60,272 bases of DNA from Pseudoduganella sp. (GTDB lineage Bacteria; Pseudomonadota; Gammaproteobacteria; Burkholderiales; Burkholderiaceae_D): contig JAJTCO010000012.1 in NCBI GenBank assembly GCA_021323265.1, positions 1-60,272 of the forward strand, given 5' to 3'. The notes below the pieces were generated by a model, which was given only the letters and a program-made list of their open reading frames with translations, did no database searches and was not told where the DNA came from. This document shows positions 26,476-35,728 of this stretch, one piece after another. Position 1 is the first letter of the stretch, and every line of letters begins with the position of its first letter. Made by a program: the position numbers and the translations under genes.

Positions 26476-27833
26476 ACCAACCTTTCTATCGCGCTTTCGA
26501 AGATCGCTACCGCGGCGCGCGCGACACCATCAAGGAGCGCCTGCGGGCCTATCTGCCTTTCCTGACGCCGCTGCAGGCGCAAGGCAGGGCGGCTGCGCTG
26601 GATCTGGGTTGCGGCCGCGGCGAGTGGCTGGAGCTGCTGGGCGAACAGGGCTTCGACGCGCGCGGCATCGACCTCGACGAGGGGATGCTGGCCGCCTGCC
26701 GCGAACGCGGCCTGGCGGTGCAAAACCAGGATGCCCTGGCCGCGCTGCGCGCCTGTCCGGACGCCAGCCTGGCGCTGGTTTCTGCCTTCCACCTGGTGGA
26801 GCACTTGCCGTTCGACCTGGTGCGCGAACTCATTGCAGAATCGCTGCGCGTCCTGCAGCCGGGCGGCCTGCTGGTGATGGAAACGCCCAACCCGGAAAAC
26901 CTGACTGTCGGCGCCACCAGCTTCTACCTCGACCCAAGCCACCTGCACCCGCTGCCGCCAAGCCTGCTCGCCTTTGCGGCCGACCATGCCGGCTTCGCCC
27001 GCAGCAAAGTGGTGCGCCTGCAGGAGGACAAGCAGCTGCACGACGACGCAGCCCCGCTTGGCCTGATCACCGTACTGGAAGGGGTCAGCCCTGACTACGC
27101 CGTGGTGGCGCAGAAGCAGGCGGACGGCGCCGTGCTGGCGCGCCTTGACCCGGCGTTCTCAACCGACTACGGCCTCGCCCTCGGTACGCTGGCGCAGCGC
27201 TACGAAACGCAGCGGGCAAAGCAGCATGAGCAGCTGCACCTGCTGGTGCAAGAGCTGCAGCAGCAAAACGTTCAGGCCAACATGGCGCTGGGCCAGCTGC
27301 GCGCTGCGCTGCAGGCGCAGGAGCACCGCACGGGCCTGCACGAGCAGCGCACCGCACACCTGGAACAGCATACGGCGCAGCTGGCACAGCAAGCGGCGCA
27401 ACTGGAACAGCGCATCCAGGCGGCCCAGGCGCATGCCGACGCCATGGGACAGCAGGTGGTTGCACTCCTGAGCAGCAGTTCCTGGCGCATCACCGCGCCG
27501 TGGCGCTACGCGGGCGGGGTCGTGCACCGCTTCAACGCCGCGCGCCGCGAGGGCCGCCTGCTGGGCGCCGCCAGGAACCGCGCACGGCGCGCGCTGCACC
27601 GCACCGGCGGCTTCGTGCTGGGCAACCGGCGCCTGAAGGCCGCCGCGCTGTTCGTCCTGCGCTACATGCCGGGCCTGCGGACACGCCTGTTCAACCTGAT
27701 GCTGGCCCATGACGCCGCGCCCGCCCAGCCGGTTCTGGCGGACGGCGGCTCCGGGCTGTCACCGCGCGCGGCCCGTGTGCTGCGCGAACTGCAAGCGCTA
27801 CAAGCTAGGAAACAAGATGCGCATCGTAATTGA
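26472..27833 (+). CDS. Methyltransferase with coiled-coil tail (WbdD-like chain terminator candidate)
   Basis: The protein has 453 residues. Residues about 30-200 are a class I methyltransferase (AALDLGCGRGEWLELLGEQG, SAFHLVEHLPFDLV, VMETPNPENLTVG). A long Gln/Glu/Ala-rich coiled coil follows (about 240-325). The C-terminal part is basic and may contact membrane lipid. WbdD of E. coli O9a has the same order and sets chain length; it also has a kinase domain, which I do not see here. The start is a TTG that overlaps the Wzt stop (TTGA), with GGAG upstream. The 3' end overlaps the next gene by 17 bases. Confidence 0.8.
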   Translation: MNQPFYRAFEDRYRGARDTIKERLRAYLPFLTPLQAQGRAAALDLGCGRGEWLELLGEQGFDARGIDLDEGMLAACRERGLAVQNQDALAALRACPDASLALVSAFHLVEHLPFDLVRELIAESLRVLQPGGLLVMETPNPENLTVGATSFYLDPSHLHPLPPSLLAFAADHAGFARSKVVRLQEDKQLHDDAAPLGLITVLEGVSPDYAVVAQKQADGAVLARLDPAFSTDYGLALGTLAQRYETQRAKQHEQLHLLVQELQQQNVQANMALGQLRAALQAQEHRTGLHEQRTAHLEQHTAQLAQQAAQLEQRIQAAQAHADAMGQQVVALLSSSSWRITAPWRYAGGVVHRFNAARREGRLLGAARNRARRALHRTGGFVLGNRRLKAAALFVLRYMPGLRTRLFNLMLAHDAAPAQPVLADGGSGLSPRAARVLRELQALQARKQDAHRN

Positions 27834-30800
27834 TCTGCAAGGAACCCAATCGGAAAGCCGCTTCCGCGGTATTGGCCGCTACTCCCTGGCGCTGGCGCTG
27901 GGCGTGGCGCGCAACGCGGGCGAACACGAGATCTGGCTGGTCCTGAACGGCGCCCTGCCGGCCGCCATCGAAGAACTGCGTGCGCAGTTTGCCGGCCTGG
28001 TGCCGCCCGAGCGCATCCGCGTCTTCGACGTGCCGCAGCCCTGCGCCGAAAAGGCGGACGGCAACAGCCCGCGCACGCGCGCCGGCGAACTGCTGCGCGA
28101 GCATTTCATCGAGCAGCTGCAGCCGGACGCAGTGCTGGTCACCAGCCTGTTCGAGGGCTTTGTCGACGACAGCGTGGTGTCGGTGGGTTGCCTGGCCGGC
28201 GCCGACCATACCGCCGTGGTGCTGTACGATCTGATTCCTTTCCTGAACCCGGCGGCCTACCTGGGCCACCCGGTGCAGCGCGCCTATTACGAACGCAAGA
28301 TCGCCTCGCTGCGCCGCGCCGGCCTGCTGCTGGCCATTTCCGACTATTCGCGCCAGGAAGCCATCGATGCGCTGGGCCTGGCGCCCGAGCGCGTGGTGGC
28401 CATTTCCACCGCGGTGGACGACACCTTCCAGCCGGGGCAGGCGGACGCAGACCAGTGGCAGGCGCTACGCCAGCGATTCGGCATCGAACGCGCCCTGGTG
28501 ATGTACGCGCCGGGCGGCTTTGACGCGCGCAAGAACATCGACGGCCTGATCACCGCCTTCAGCCTGCTGCCGGCGCCGCTGCGCGCGCGCCACCAGCTGC
28601 TCATCGCCAGCAAGATGTCGGACAGTGAACGCGACAAGATGCAGGCGCACGCGCGCGCCTGCGGCGTGGCGGCGCACGAAGTGATCTTCACCGGCTACGT
28701 CAGCGACGCGGACCTGGTCACGCTGTACCGCAGCGCCGCCCTGTTCGTCTTCCCGTCCAAGCATGAGGGCTTTGGCCTGCCGGCGCTGGAAGCAATGGCT
28801 TGCGGCGCCGTGGTGATCGGCTCCGACGCCACCAGCGTGCCGGAAGTGATCGGCACGCCGGAAGCGCTGTTCGACCCGCTGCAACCGGCGGCCATCGCCG
28901 CCAAGATGGCGCAAGTGCTGCAGGACGAGGCGCTGCAGCAGCGCCTGCGCGACAACGGCCGCATCCAGCGCGACAAATTCAGCTGGGACCATTCGGCGCG
29001 CAAGGCCATTGCCGCGCTGGAAGCACGCCATGCCGCCACGCAGTCGGCGCAGCAGGCGCACGACGCCGCGCTGCGCACGGCCGGCGCCATTGCGCCCGGC
29101 ACGCCCAAGCGCCGCATCGCCTTCGTCTCGCCCATGCTGCCCGAGCGCACCGGTGTGGCCGACTATTCGACCCGCCTGCTGCCGACCCTGCTGCCCTGGT
29201 TCGAGATCGAGCTGGTGGTGCAGCAGCCGGAAGTGAGCCTGCCGCCGGAACTGCAGCAGCTGCCGGTACGCGACGGCGCCTGGCTACGCGCCCACGCGCA
29301 CGAGCTCGACCACATCGTCTACCAGATCGGCAACAGCCCATTCCACGGCTTCATGGTGGACCTGCTGCGCGACCATCCCGGCGTGGTGGTGCTGCACGAC
29401 TTTTACCTGAGCGGCATGATCTCGTGGGAACAGATGACCGGCAAGTCGCCGGACGGCTGGACGCGCGCCCTGCTGCAATCGCACGGCTACGCGGCAGTGC
29501 GCGACAGCGTGGGCCCGGACGGCTACGAACTGGGGCGCAAGCTGTACCCGTCCAACCTGGACGTGCTGCGCGACGCCTCGCACGTGATCGTGCACTCGGA
29601 GTATGCGCGCATGCTGGCGCAGCAGTGCTACGGCCCGCAGGCGGGACGCGACTGGAGCTACGCCCAGCTGCCGCGCGCCGTACCGGCCGTACACGACCGC
29701 GCCGCCGCGCGCCAGGCGCTCGGCATCGGACAGGACGACTTCGTGGTCGCCAATTTCGGCTTCGTGGCGCCGACCAAGCGCTGCCTGGAACTGCTGAATG
29801 CCTGGCTGGCGTCCTCGCTGCACGGCGACCGCCAGTGCCGCCTCGTGTTCGTCGGCGAGAACCACGGCGGCGACTACGGCGCCAACCTGACCGCCATCAT
29901 CAAGGCCTCGGGCAGCGACCGCATCGCCATCTCCGGCTGGACCTCGGATGAAGACTACCTGCGCTACCTGCAGGCGGCCGATGTCGGCGTCCAGCTGCGC
30001 GCCGATTCGCGTGGCGAAACGTCGGGCACGGTGCTCGACTGCATGATCTACCGCCTGCCGACCGTGATCAACGCCAACGGCTCCATGGGCGAATTCCCGC
30101 ACGACGCGGTGTGGATGCTGCCCGACAGCTTCAACCAGGCGCAGCTGGTGGAGGCGCTCGACACCTTGCGCCACGACAATGCGCGCCGACTGGCCCTGGG
30201 CGCCGCCGCCTTTGCGCTGATGGGCACGCGCAACAGCCCGGAACGCTGCGGCTGGCTGTACAAGCAGGCGCTGGACCGTGACCTGGCCAGGCGTCCGGCC
30301 GGCCGGCGCGCCCTGCTGCAAGGCCTGCTGGAAGTGCCGGGCCTGGAGCTGGACGCGGCAGGACTGGAAGGCTTGGCGCGCTGCGCCGCGCGCGCACCGG
30401 ACCCCCTGCAGCAGCGCCAGCTGCTGGTGGACGTGACCAACATCGCGCGCCACGACCTGAAGACCGGCATCGAGCGCGTGGTGCGCCACCAGCTGCTGGA
30501 ACTGCTGCAGTTGCCGCACACCAGCGGCTGGCGCGTGGAGGCGGTCTACCTGTGCGAGGAAGGCGGCGTGCCGCACTACCGCTATGCGCGGCGCTACGTG
30601 GCCGGGCTACTCGGCATCGACCATGTGCTGCAGGGCGAAGACCCGCTGCTGGACCTGCAGGCGGGCGACGCCTACTACTGCGCCGACCATTCGCCGCGCA
30701 CCACGGTCACGGCGGCGCGCGCCGGCATTTTCGCCGGCTGGCGCGCACGCGGGCTGTCGATCAGCTTCGTGGTATACGACCTGCTGCCGGTGCTGCGCCC

Positions 30801-31614
30801 CGAGTTCTTCCCGGCCGGCGCCGACGAAACGCATGCGGCCTGGCTGCGCTGCATCGCCGCCGAGGGCGACCGCCTGATCTGCATCTCGCAGGCCGTTGCC
30901 GACGAGCTCGCCGCATGGCTCGCGCAGGAACAGGTCGGCCGCCGTCCCGGCCAGCAGATCCTCGCCTCGCACCTGGGCGCCGACATCGGCGTGCCCCCTG
31001 CACCCCAGCAGGACAACGACCTGCTGCGCCAGATCAAAGCGCGCCCCAGCTTCCTGGTGGTGAGCACCATCGAGCCGCGCAAGGGCCACCTGCAGACGCT
31101 GGACGCCTTCGAGCAGCTGTGGGCCGAGGGCCTGGACGTCAACCTGGTCCTGGTGGGCAACGAAGGCTGGAAGCCGCTGCAGGAGCATGAACGGCGCACC
31201 ATCCCGCAGATCATGGCGCGCCTGAACGGCCATCCGGAGCTGGGCCAGCGCCTGCTGCGTCCAAGCGGCGTGGACGACGCAACGCTGCAGCAGATCTACC
31301 TGGCCAGCACCTGCCTGATCTCGCCCAGCGAGGGCGAAGGCTTCGGCCTGCCGCTGATCGAGGCGGCCAGCTATGGCCTGCCGCTGCTGCTGCGCGACAT
31401 CCCTGTCTTCCGCGAAGTGGCGGGCGAGCGCGCGGCCTACTTCCAGGGCATGGAAGGCAAGGACCTGGCCGCCGCCGTGCGCCAGTGGCTGGCCGAGCAC
31501 GGCGAAGGCAGGCACCCGGCGCCGCATGGCATGCCGTGGCGCACCTGGCGCGACAACGCCGAACACCTGCTGTCCATGCTGGACCCGCGCGCAGCGCGGG
31601 GTGGCGCATGCTGA
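27817..31614 (+). CDS. Three-domain GT4 glycosyltransferase
   Basis: This 1265-residue protein consists of three GT-B glycosyltransferase units. Unit 1 (about 1-400) starts MRIVIDLQGTQSESRFRGIG and has FDARKNIDGLITAF and KHEGFGLPALEAMACG. Unit 2 (about 429-815) starts RIAFVSPMLPERTGVADYS and has NFGFVAPTKRCLELLNAWLA. Its second half lacks a plain EGFG motif and shows RADSRGETSGTVLDCMIY instead. Unit 3 (about 868-1265) has VVSTIEPRKGHLQTLDAFEQ and EGEGFGLPLIEAASYG. Multi-domain enzymes of this type polymerise O-antigen repeat units, as WbdA does in E. coli O9a. The ATG at 27817 is chosen because the Rossmann strand begins there and TAGGA precedes it. It overlaps both neighbours. Confidence 0.9.
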   Translation: MRIVIDLQGTQSESRFRGIGRYSLALALGVARNAGEHEIWLVLNGALPAAIEELRAQFAGLVPPERIRVFDVPQPCAEKADGNSPRTRAGELLREHFIEQLQPDAVLVTSLFEGFVDDSVVSVGCLAGADHTAVVLYDLIPFLNPAAYLGHPVQRAYYERKIASLRRAGLLLAISDYSRQEAIDALGLAPERVVAISTAVDDTFQPGQADADQWQALRQRFGIERALVMYAPGGFDARKNIDGLITAFSLLPAPLRARHQLLIASKMSDSERDKMQAHARACGVAAHEVIFTGYVSDADLVTLYRSAALFVFPSKHEGFGLPALEAMACGAVVIGSDATSVPEVIGTPEALFDPLQPAAIAAKMAQVLQDEALQQRLRDNGRIQRDKFSWDHSARKAIAALEARHAATQSAQQAHDAALRTAGAIAPGTPKRRIAFVSPMLPERTGVADYSTRLLPTLLPWFEIELVVQQPEVSLPPELQQLPVRDGAWLRAHAHELDHIVYQIGNSPFHGFMVDLLRDHPGVVVLHDFYLSGMISWEQMTGKSPDGWTRALLQSHGYAAVRDSVGPDGYELGRKLYPSNLDVLRDASHVIVHSEYARMLAQQCYGPQAGRDWSYAQLPRAVPAVHDRAAARQALGIGQDDFVVANFGFVAPTKRCLELLNAWLASSLHGDRQCRLVFVGENHGGDYGANLTAIIKASGSDRIAISGWTSDEDYLRYLQAADVGVQLRADSRGETSGTVLDCMIYRLPTVINANGSMGEFPHDAVWMLPDSFNQAQLVEALDTLRHDNARRLALGAAAFALMGTRNSPERCGWLYKQALDRDLARRPAGRRALLQGLLEVPGLELDAAGLEGLARCAARAPDPLQQRQLLVDVTNIARHDLKTGIERVVRHQLLELLQLPHTSGWRVEAVYLCEEGGVPHYRYARRYVAGLLGIDHVLQGEDPLLDLQAGDAYYCADHSPRTTVTAARAGIFAGWRARGLSISFVVYDLLPVLRPEFFPAGADETHAAWLRCIAAEGDRLICISQAVADELAAWLAQEQVGRRPGQQILASHLGADIGVPPAPQQDNDLLRQIKARPSFLVVSTIEPRKGHLQTLDAFEQLWAEGLDVNLVLVGNEGWKPLQEHERRTIPQIMARLNGHPELGQRLLRPSGVDDATLQQIYLASTCLISPSEGEGFGLPLIEAASYGLPLLLRDIPVFREVAGERAAYFQGMEGKDLAAAVRQWLAEHGEGRHPAPHGMPWRTWRDNAEHLLSMLDPRAARGGAC

Positions 31615-33320
31615 GCCAGCGCTTCTTCGCCGCCGGCACCAATGCCGCGCTGCTGCCGCCGCAGCGCACGCGCGCGGCGCACCTGCTGCAGCCGGGCGGC
31701 GCCGCCGGCCTGCTGCTGGCGGCCGCCATTGCGCTGCTGTACGCCGCGTGGATCTACCCGCCCGGCTTCCTGCAGGGCAGCGCGCCCTTCTGGCAGCAGA
31801 TGGATACCGACGTCACCCAGTACATCGCCGGCTACAACGCCTACGCGCGCGAAGGCTGGCACTGGCCGTTGTTCCGCATCGAATCGCTGAATGCGCCGGA
31901 CGGTACGCTCACCACCTTCGTCGACGCCATTCCGCTGTTTGCCCTGCTGCTCAAGGCCGTGGCGGGCGGGCCGGACGCGGCGTTCTGGAATCCCTACGGC
32001 CTGTGGGTCGCGCTGTGCTACGTGCTGCAGGGAGCGGGCGCCTGGTGGATCTGCCGCGAGGCCGGCCTGCGCTCCTGGTCCACGCTGGTCCTGATGGCCT
32101 TCCTGCTGGCCAGCGTGCCGGCCTTCGGCTTCCGCGTCACCCACACCAGCCTGATGTCGCAGTGGCTGCTGGTGTTCGCCTTTGCCCTGTATGTGCGCAG
32201 TGCGCGCCGTGGCACCCTGTCCTGGCTGGGCTGGACGGTGCTGGTGCCGGTCGCCTTCTACACCAATGTCTACCTGGTGGTCATGGTCTGCCTGGTGTTC
32301 GGCGCCGACTGGCTGCGCCATGCCTGGCATGACCGCTGGCTGGCCGCGCTGCGCAACCTGATCCTGCCTTTTGCGGTCCTGGGCGCCACCCTGTTTGCCA
32401 CCATGCTGCCGCTGGCGGCGGCCGGCGTCGGGCGCGAGTGGGGCTTCGGCTACTACTCCATGAACCTGCTGGCGCCGCTGGCCGGCGGCCAGTTGCTGCC
32501 GCTCATGGCGTCGGTCGCCACCGACGGCCAGGGCGAAGGCTACAATTACCTGGGCCTGGCCGTGCTGCTGGCCTGCCCCGTGCTGCTGGCCTGGCGCTTG
32601 GCGCGCGACCCGCGCTTCGTCCTGCGCCACCTGCCGCTGCTGCTGGTGCTGCTGCTATCGTTCGCTTATGCGCTGTCGAGCCAAGCGTACCTGGGCCGGC
32701 AGCTGCTCTACACCTGGGACGTGGAAGAGTGGATGCTGCCCGTGACCAGCCAGTTGCGCGCCTCCGGCCGCTTCTTCTGGACCGTTTCCTATGCCGCCGT
32801 GATCTTCACCGTGATCGCCTTGCACCGCCGCGCCCCTGGCGCCTGGCGCCCTGCCGTGATGGGCGTCGCGCTGGCGCTGCAGGCCTGGGACCTGGGGCCG
32901 GCGCACGACATCGTGCGCATCAAGTCGGCCCAGGCCTCGCCGGCGCCGATCGACTATGCCGCCTGGGACCGCGCGCTCGGCGCCGACGTGAAAGCGCTCA
33001 ACGTGTACCCGCCGTTCCGCTGCGGCAACGCGCCGCCGCACAAGACCCTGCTGCCGCTGATGTACTATGCCAGCGAGCGCAAGCTGACGATCAGTACGGG
33101 CTACATGGCGCGCACCACCCGTCCCTGCAGCAACTACGCACAGGACATTGCCGCCCGCGCCGCCAGCACCGAAGGCGCGGCTGCACGCGCCGCCTACGTG
33201 TTCGCACAGGCGGATTTCCCCGACCTGGCCGCCGTGCAGCAGCTGTTCGGCCGGCTCGCCGTCGCCTGCAGCACTGTCGATTTTGCCTGGGTCTGCAAGC
33301 CCAAGGAGGACAAGCCATGA
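31608..33320 (+). CDS. Polytopic membrane protein, DUF6311-like (GT-C candidate)
   Basis: The protein has 570 residues and about ten hydrophobic helices. The first periplasmic loop has MDTDVTQYIAGYNAYAREGW and the second LTTFVDAIPLFALLLKA. This layout resembles DUF6311 and other GT-C-type glycosyltransferases, with the acidic pair (DTD) in the first loop as possible catalytic residues. It sits directly before gtrB- and gtrA-like genes, so it may be the third partner that transfers a sugar to the O-antigen in the periplasm. The start codon overlaps the preceding stop by 7 bases. Confidence 0.78.
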   Translation: MLSQRFFAAGTNAALLPPQRTRAAHLLQPGGAAGLLLAAAIALLYAAWIYPPGFLQGSAPFWQQMDTDVTQYIAGYNAYAREGWHWPLFRIESLNAPDGTLTTFVDAIPLFALLLKAVAGGPDAAFWNPYGLWVALCYVLQGAGAWWICREAGLRSWSTLVLMAFLLASVPAFGFRVTHTSLMSQWLLVFAFALYVRSARRGTLSWLGWTVLVPVAFYTNVYLVVMVCLVFGADWLRHAWHDRWLAALRNLILPFAVLGATLFATMLPLAAAGVGREWGFGYYSMNLLAPLAGGQLLPLMASVATDGQGEGYNYLGLAVLLACPVLLAWRLARDPRFVLRHLPLLLVLLLSFAYALSSQAYLGRQLLYTWDVEEWMLPVTSQLRASGRFFWTVSYAAVIFTVIALHRRAPGAWRPAVMGVALALQAWDLGPAHDIVRIKSAQASPAPIDYAAWDRALGADVKALNVYPPFRCGNAPPHKTLLPLMYYASERKLTISTGYMARTTRPCSNYAQDIAARAASTEGAAARAAYVFAQADFPDLAAVQQLFGRLAVACSTVDFAWVCKPKEDKP

Positions 33321-34273
33321 GCAAACTGATTTCCCTGGTCGCCCCCTTCTATAATGAAGAACGCGGCGCGGCCGCCTTTTTTGAACGCGTGGCCGGCGTC
33401 ATCGCCTCGCTGCCGCAGTACCGCTTCGAGGTCATTGCCGTCAACGACGGCAGCCGCGACAACACCCTGCGCGAACTGGAAGCGGCACACCGGCGCTACG
33501 ACTTCGTGCACGTGGTGGACCTGTCGCGCAACTTCGGCAAGGAAGCGGCGCTCACGGCCGGCCTGGACCGTGCCAATGGCGACGCCGTGGTGCCGATCGA
33601 CTCGGACCTGCAGCACCCGCCGGAACTGATTGCCGACATGCTGGAACAATGGAACAAGGGCGCCGAAGTGGTGCTGGCGCGCCGCAACGACCGCGTCACC
33701 GACGGCCGCATGCAAAAGCTCTCCGCCAGCTTCTTCTACCGTGTGCACAACAAGATTTCCGACATCGACATCCCGCCGGACGTGGGCGACTTCCGGCTGA
33801 TGGACCGCGCGGTGGTGCAGGCGCTGCGCCAGCTGCCGGAGAACCGCCGCTTCATGAAGGGCCTGTTCGCCTGGGTCGGCTTCCGCACCGTGACCGTGCC
33901 GTACGACGTCGAGGTGCGCCATTCCGGCACCACCAGCTTCAACATGTGGAAGCTGTGGAACTTCGCGCTGGAAGGCATCACCAGCTTCAGTACCGCGCCG
34001 CTGCGCATCTGGACCTACCTTGGCGCCGGCGCTTCGGCACTGGCCATGCTGTATGCCGTGGCCATCGTCGTCAAGACGCTGCTGTGGGGGATCGACGTGC
34101 CGGGCTACGCCTCGTTGATGGTGGCAGGCCTGTTCCTGGGCGGCGTGCAGCTGGTCGGCATCGGCGTGCTGGGCGAGTATGTCGGCCGCATTTACAGTGA
34201 AGTAAAACGCCGTCCGGTCTACCTGGTACGCGAAGAACATCCGCGACGGGACCAGCATGACGCCGCCGCTTAA
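33317..34273 (+). CDS. GtrB-like polyprenyl-phosphate glycosyltransferase (GT2)
   Basis: The protein has 318 residues. The N-terminal GT-A domain has LVAPFYNEERGAAAFFERV, VNDGSRDNTL, the acidic IDSDLQHPPELI motif and a GDFRLMDRAVV loop. Two C-terminal helices (about 230-295) end in a GEYVGRIYSEVKRRPVYLV motif typical of GtrB/ArnC/DPM1-like enzymes. It should transfer a sugar from a nucleotide donor to undecaprenyl phosphate at the inner membrane. The ATG overlaps the preceding stop (ATGA). Confidence 0.92.
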   Translation: MSKLISLVAPFYNEERGAAAFFERVAGVIASLPQYRFEVIAVNDGSRDNTLRELEAAHRRYDFVHVVDLSRNFGKEAALTAGLDRANGDAVVPIDSDLQHPPELIADMLEQWNKGAEVVLARRNDRVTDGRMQKLSASFFYRVHNKISDIDIPPDVGDFRLMDRAVVQALRQLPENRRFMKGLFAWVGFRTVTVPYDVEVRHSGTTSFNMWKLWNFALEGITSFSTAPLRIWTYLGAGASALAMLYAVAIVVKTLLWGIDVPGYASLMVAGLFLGGVQLVGIGVLGEYVGRIYSEVKRRPVYLVREEHPRRDQHDAAA

Positions 34274-34679
34274 AGTGCGCCTGTTGGCGCTGGTGGCGCG
34301 CTACCGCCTGGGGTTGGCGTACATCTTCGTGGGCGGTCTCGCCACCGTGCTGCACTCGGGCAGCGTGGTGGTGCTGGTGGAGTCCGCGCTGGCCACGCCG
34401 GTGCCGTCGCACGTCTTCGGCTTTTTCCTGGCCAATACTTTCTCATATTTTGCCAACAGCAAGCTCACCTTCAAGCAAACCCCCAGCTGGAAGCGCTACC
34501 GCAAGTACCTGGCCGTCTCGCTGCTCAGCCTGAGCCTCACCATCGGCCTGTCCAGCCTGGCCGAGGCCATGCACTGGCACTACATGGTCGGCATTGCCAT
34601 GGTGCTTGCCTCCGGCCCCCTGCTCAGCTTCCTGCTGCACAAGTCCATCACCTTCCGCCGTTCCTCGCGCCACCCCTGA
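34257..34679 (+). CDS. GtrA-family membrane protein
   Basis: This 140-residue protein has four hydrophobic helices. The GtrA features are FVGGLATVLHSGSVVVLVE, FFLANTFSYFANSKLTF and the final LLHKSITFRR. The family is thought to flip polyprenyl-phosphate sugars. It overlaps gtrB by 17 bases. With gtrB and the polytopic protein before it, it makes a Gtr-type side-chain modification set. Confidence 0.92.
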   Translation: MTPPLKVRLLALVARYRLGLAYIFVGGLATVLHSGSVVVLVESALATPVPSHVFGFFLANTFSYFANSKLTFKQTPSWKRYRKYLAVSLLSLSLTIGLSSLAEAMHWHYMVGIAMVLASGPLLSFLLHKSITFRRSSRHP

Positions 34680-35720
34680 ATGCCACAACACGAACGGGAC
34701 CAGTCCCTGGACTTCGTCCGCCTCATCGCCATTCTCATGGTCATTTGCATCCACGCTTCCGCCAAGGGGTTCGCCGGCTACGACCAGCGCCATTGGTGGG
34801 GCGTGAACGTCTACGAAAGCGTTTCGCGCATTGCAGTGCCGCTGTTCTTCATGGTGAGCGGCGCCCTGCTGCTGCATAGGGAAGCGACGGTGCGCAGCAT
34901 TCTTTCGCGCACCTGGCGCATCGCCGTTCCCTTGCTGGCCTGGTCAGTGCTGTACCTGTGCTGGTTCGAGTACATCCGCCTGCCGGACTTCCTGCAGGTG
35001 CCCCTGGCAGGCTGGTTCACGCTGATCCTGAAAGCGCCGGTGATTGCCCACCTGTGGTACCTGTATACGCTGATGGGGGCTTACCTGTTCCTGCCGGTGC
35101 TGGCAGGCTTCTTCCAGGCCAATAAGCAGTCCACCCTGTTGTTCGTGCTGGGCGTCTGGTTCATCGGCGCGACAGTCGTGCCAACGCTGTTCGGCATCAC
35201 GCAGCGGGAATACCTGGGCATCAACTGGAGCTTCCTGCCGCTGTACGCAGGGTACATCGTGCTCGGCGCGACCCTGTACCGAAAAGTGGCGTTTGCCAGG
35301 TCGCCTTTGCTGCCGGCGGCGGCCCTGTGGCTGGCCTGCACCGCGGCCACGGCTGTCCTGACCTGGCAGCGCGCCCGGCAGCTGGGGCAAGCGAGCGACG
35401 TATTCTATCTGTATTGTTCGCCCTTCGTCGCACTCGGTGCCTCGGCCGCCTTCGTGACGCTGCGTGAGATTTTCCGCCGCTTCCTCATGGACCGACCGGC
35501 GACAGTGCGCGTGCTGCTGTGGCTCAGCCGCGTTAACTTCGGGGTGTACCTGGTCCACGTCTGGCTGCTCAACGTGTTTGATCGCCATGAGTACGACGTG
35601 GACTTCATCAACCCGTGGCTGGCGATTCCCATCCTCACGCTGGCAGCGTTTGCCATGTCTGCGGCCATCATTGCCCTGCTGCGGCAGGTTCCCCTGGTGC
35701 GCACCATCGCACCAGCCTGA
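34680..35720 (+). CDS. Acyltransferase family 3 membrane protein (O-acetylase-like)
   Basis: The protein has 346 residues and about ten helices. The start LDFVRLIAILMVICIHASAK is the standard acyltransferase-3 opening, with the conserved histidine in ICIH. AVPLFFMVSGALLLHRE and NFGVYLVHVWLLNVFD further support the family. It probably adds acetyl or another acyl group to the O-antigen or a related glycan. It begins directly after the GtrA stop, with no gap, and ends the plus-strand locus. Confidence 0.9.
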   Translation: MPQHERDQSLDFVRLIAILMVICIHASAKGFAGYDQRHWWGVNVYESVSRIAVPLFFMVSGALLLHREATVRSILSRTWRIAVPLLAWSVLYLCWFEYIRLPDFLQVPLAGWFTLILKAPVIAHLWYLYTLMGAYLFLPVLAGFFQANKQSTLLFVLGVWFIGATVVPTLFGITQREYLGINWSFLPLYAGYIVLGATLYRKVAFARSPLLPAAALWLACTAATAVLTWQRARQLGQASDVFYLYCSPFVALGASAAFVTLREIFRRFLMDRPATVRVLLWLSRVNFGVYLVHVWLLNVFDRHEYDVDFINPWLAIPILTLAAFAMSAAIIALLRQVPLVRTIAPA

Positions 35721-35728
35721 GTTGCAGC

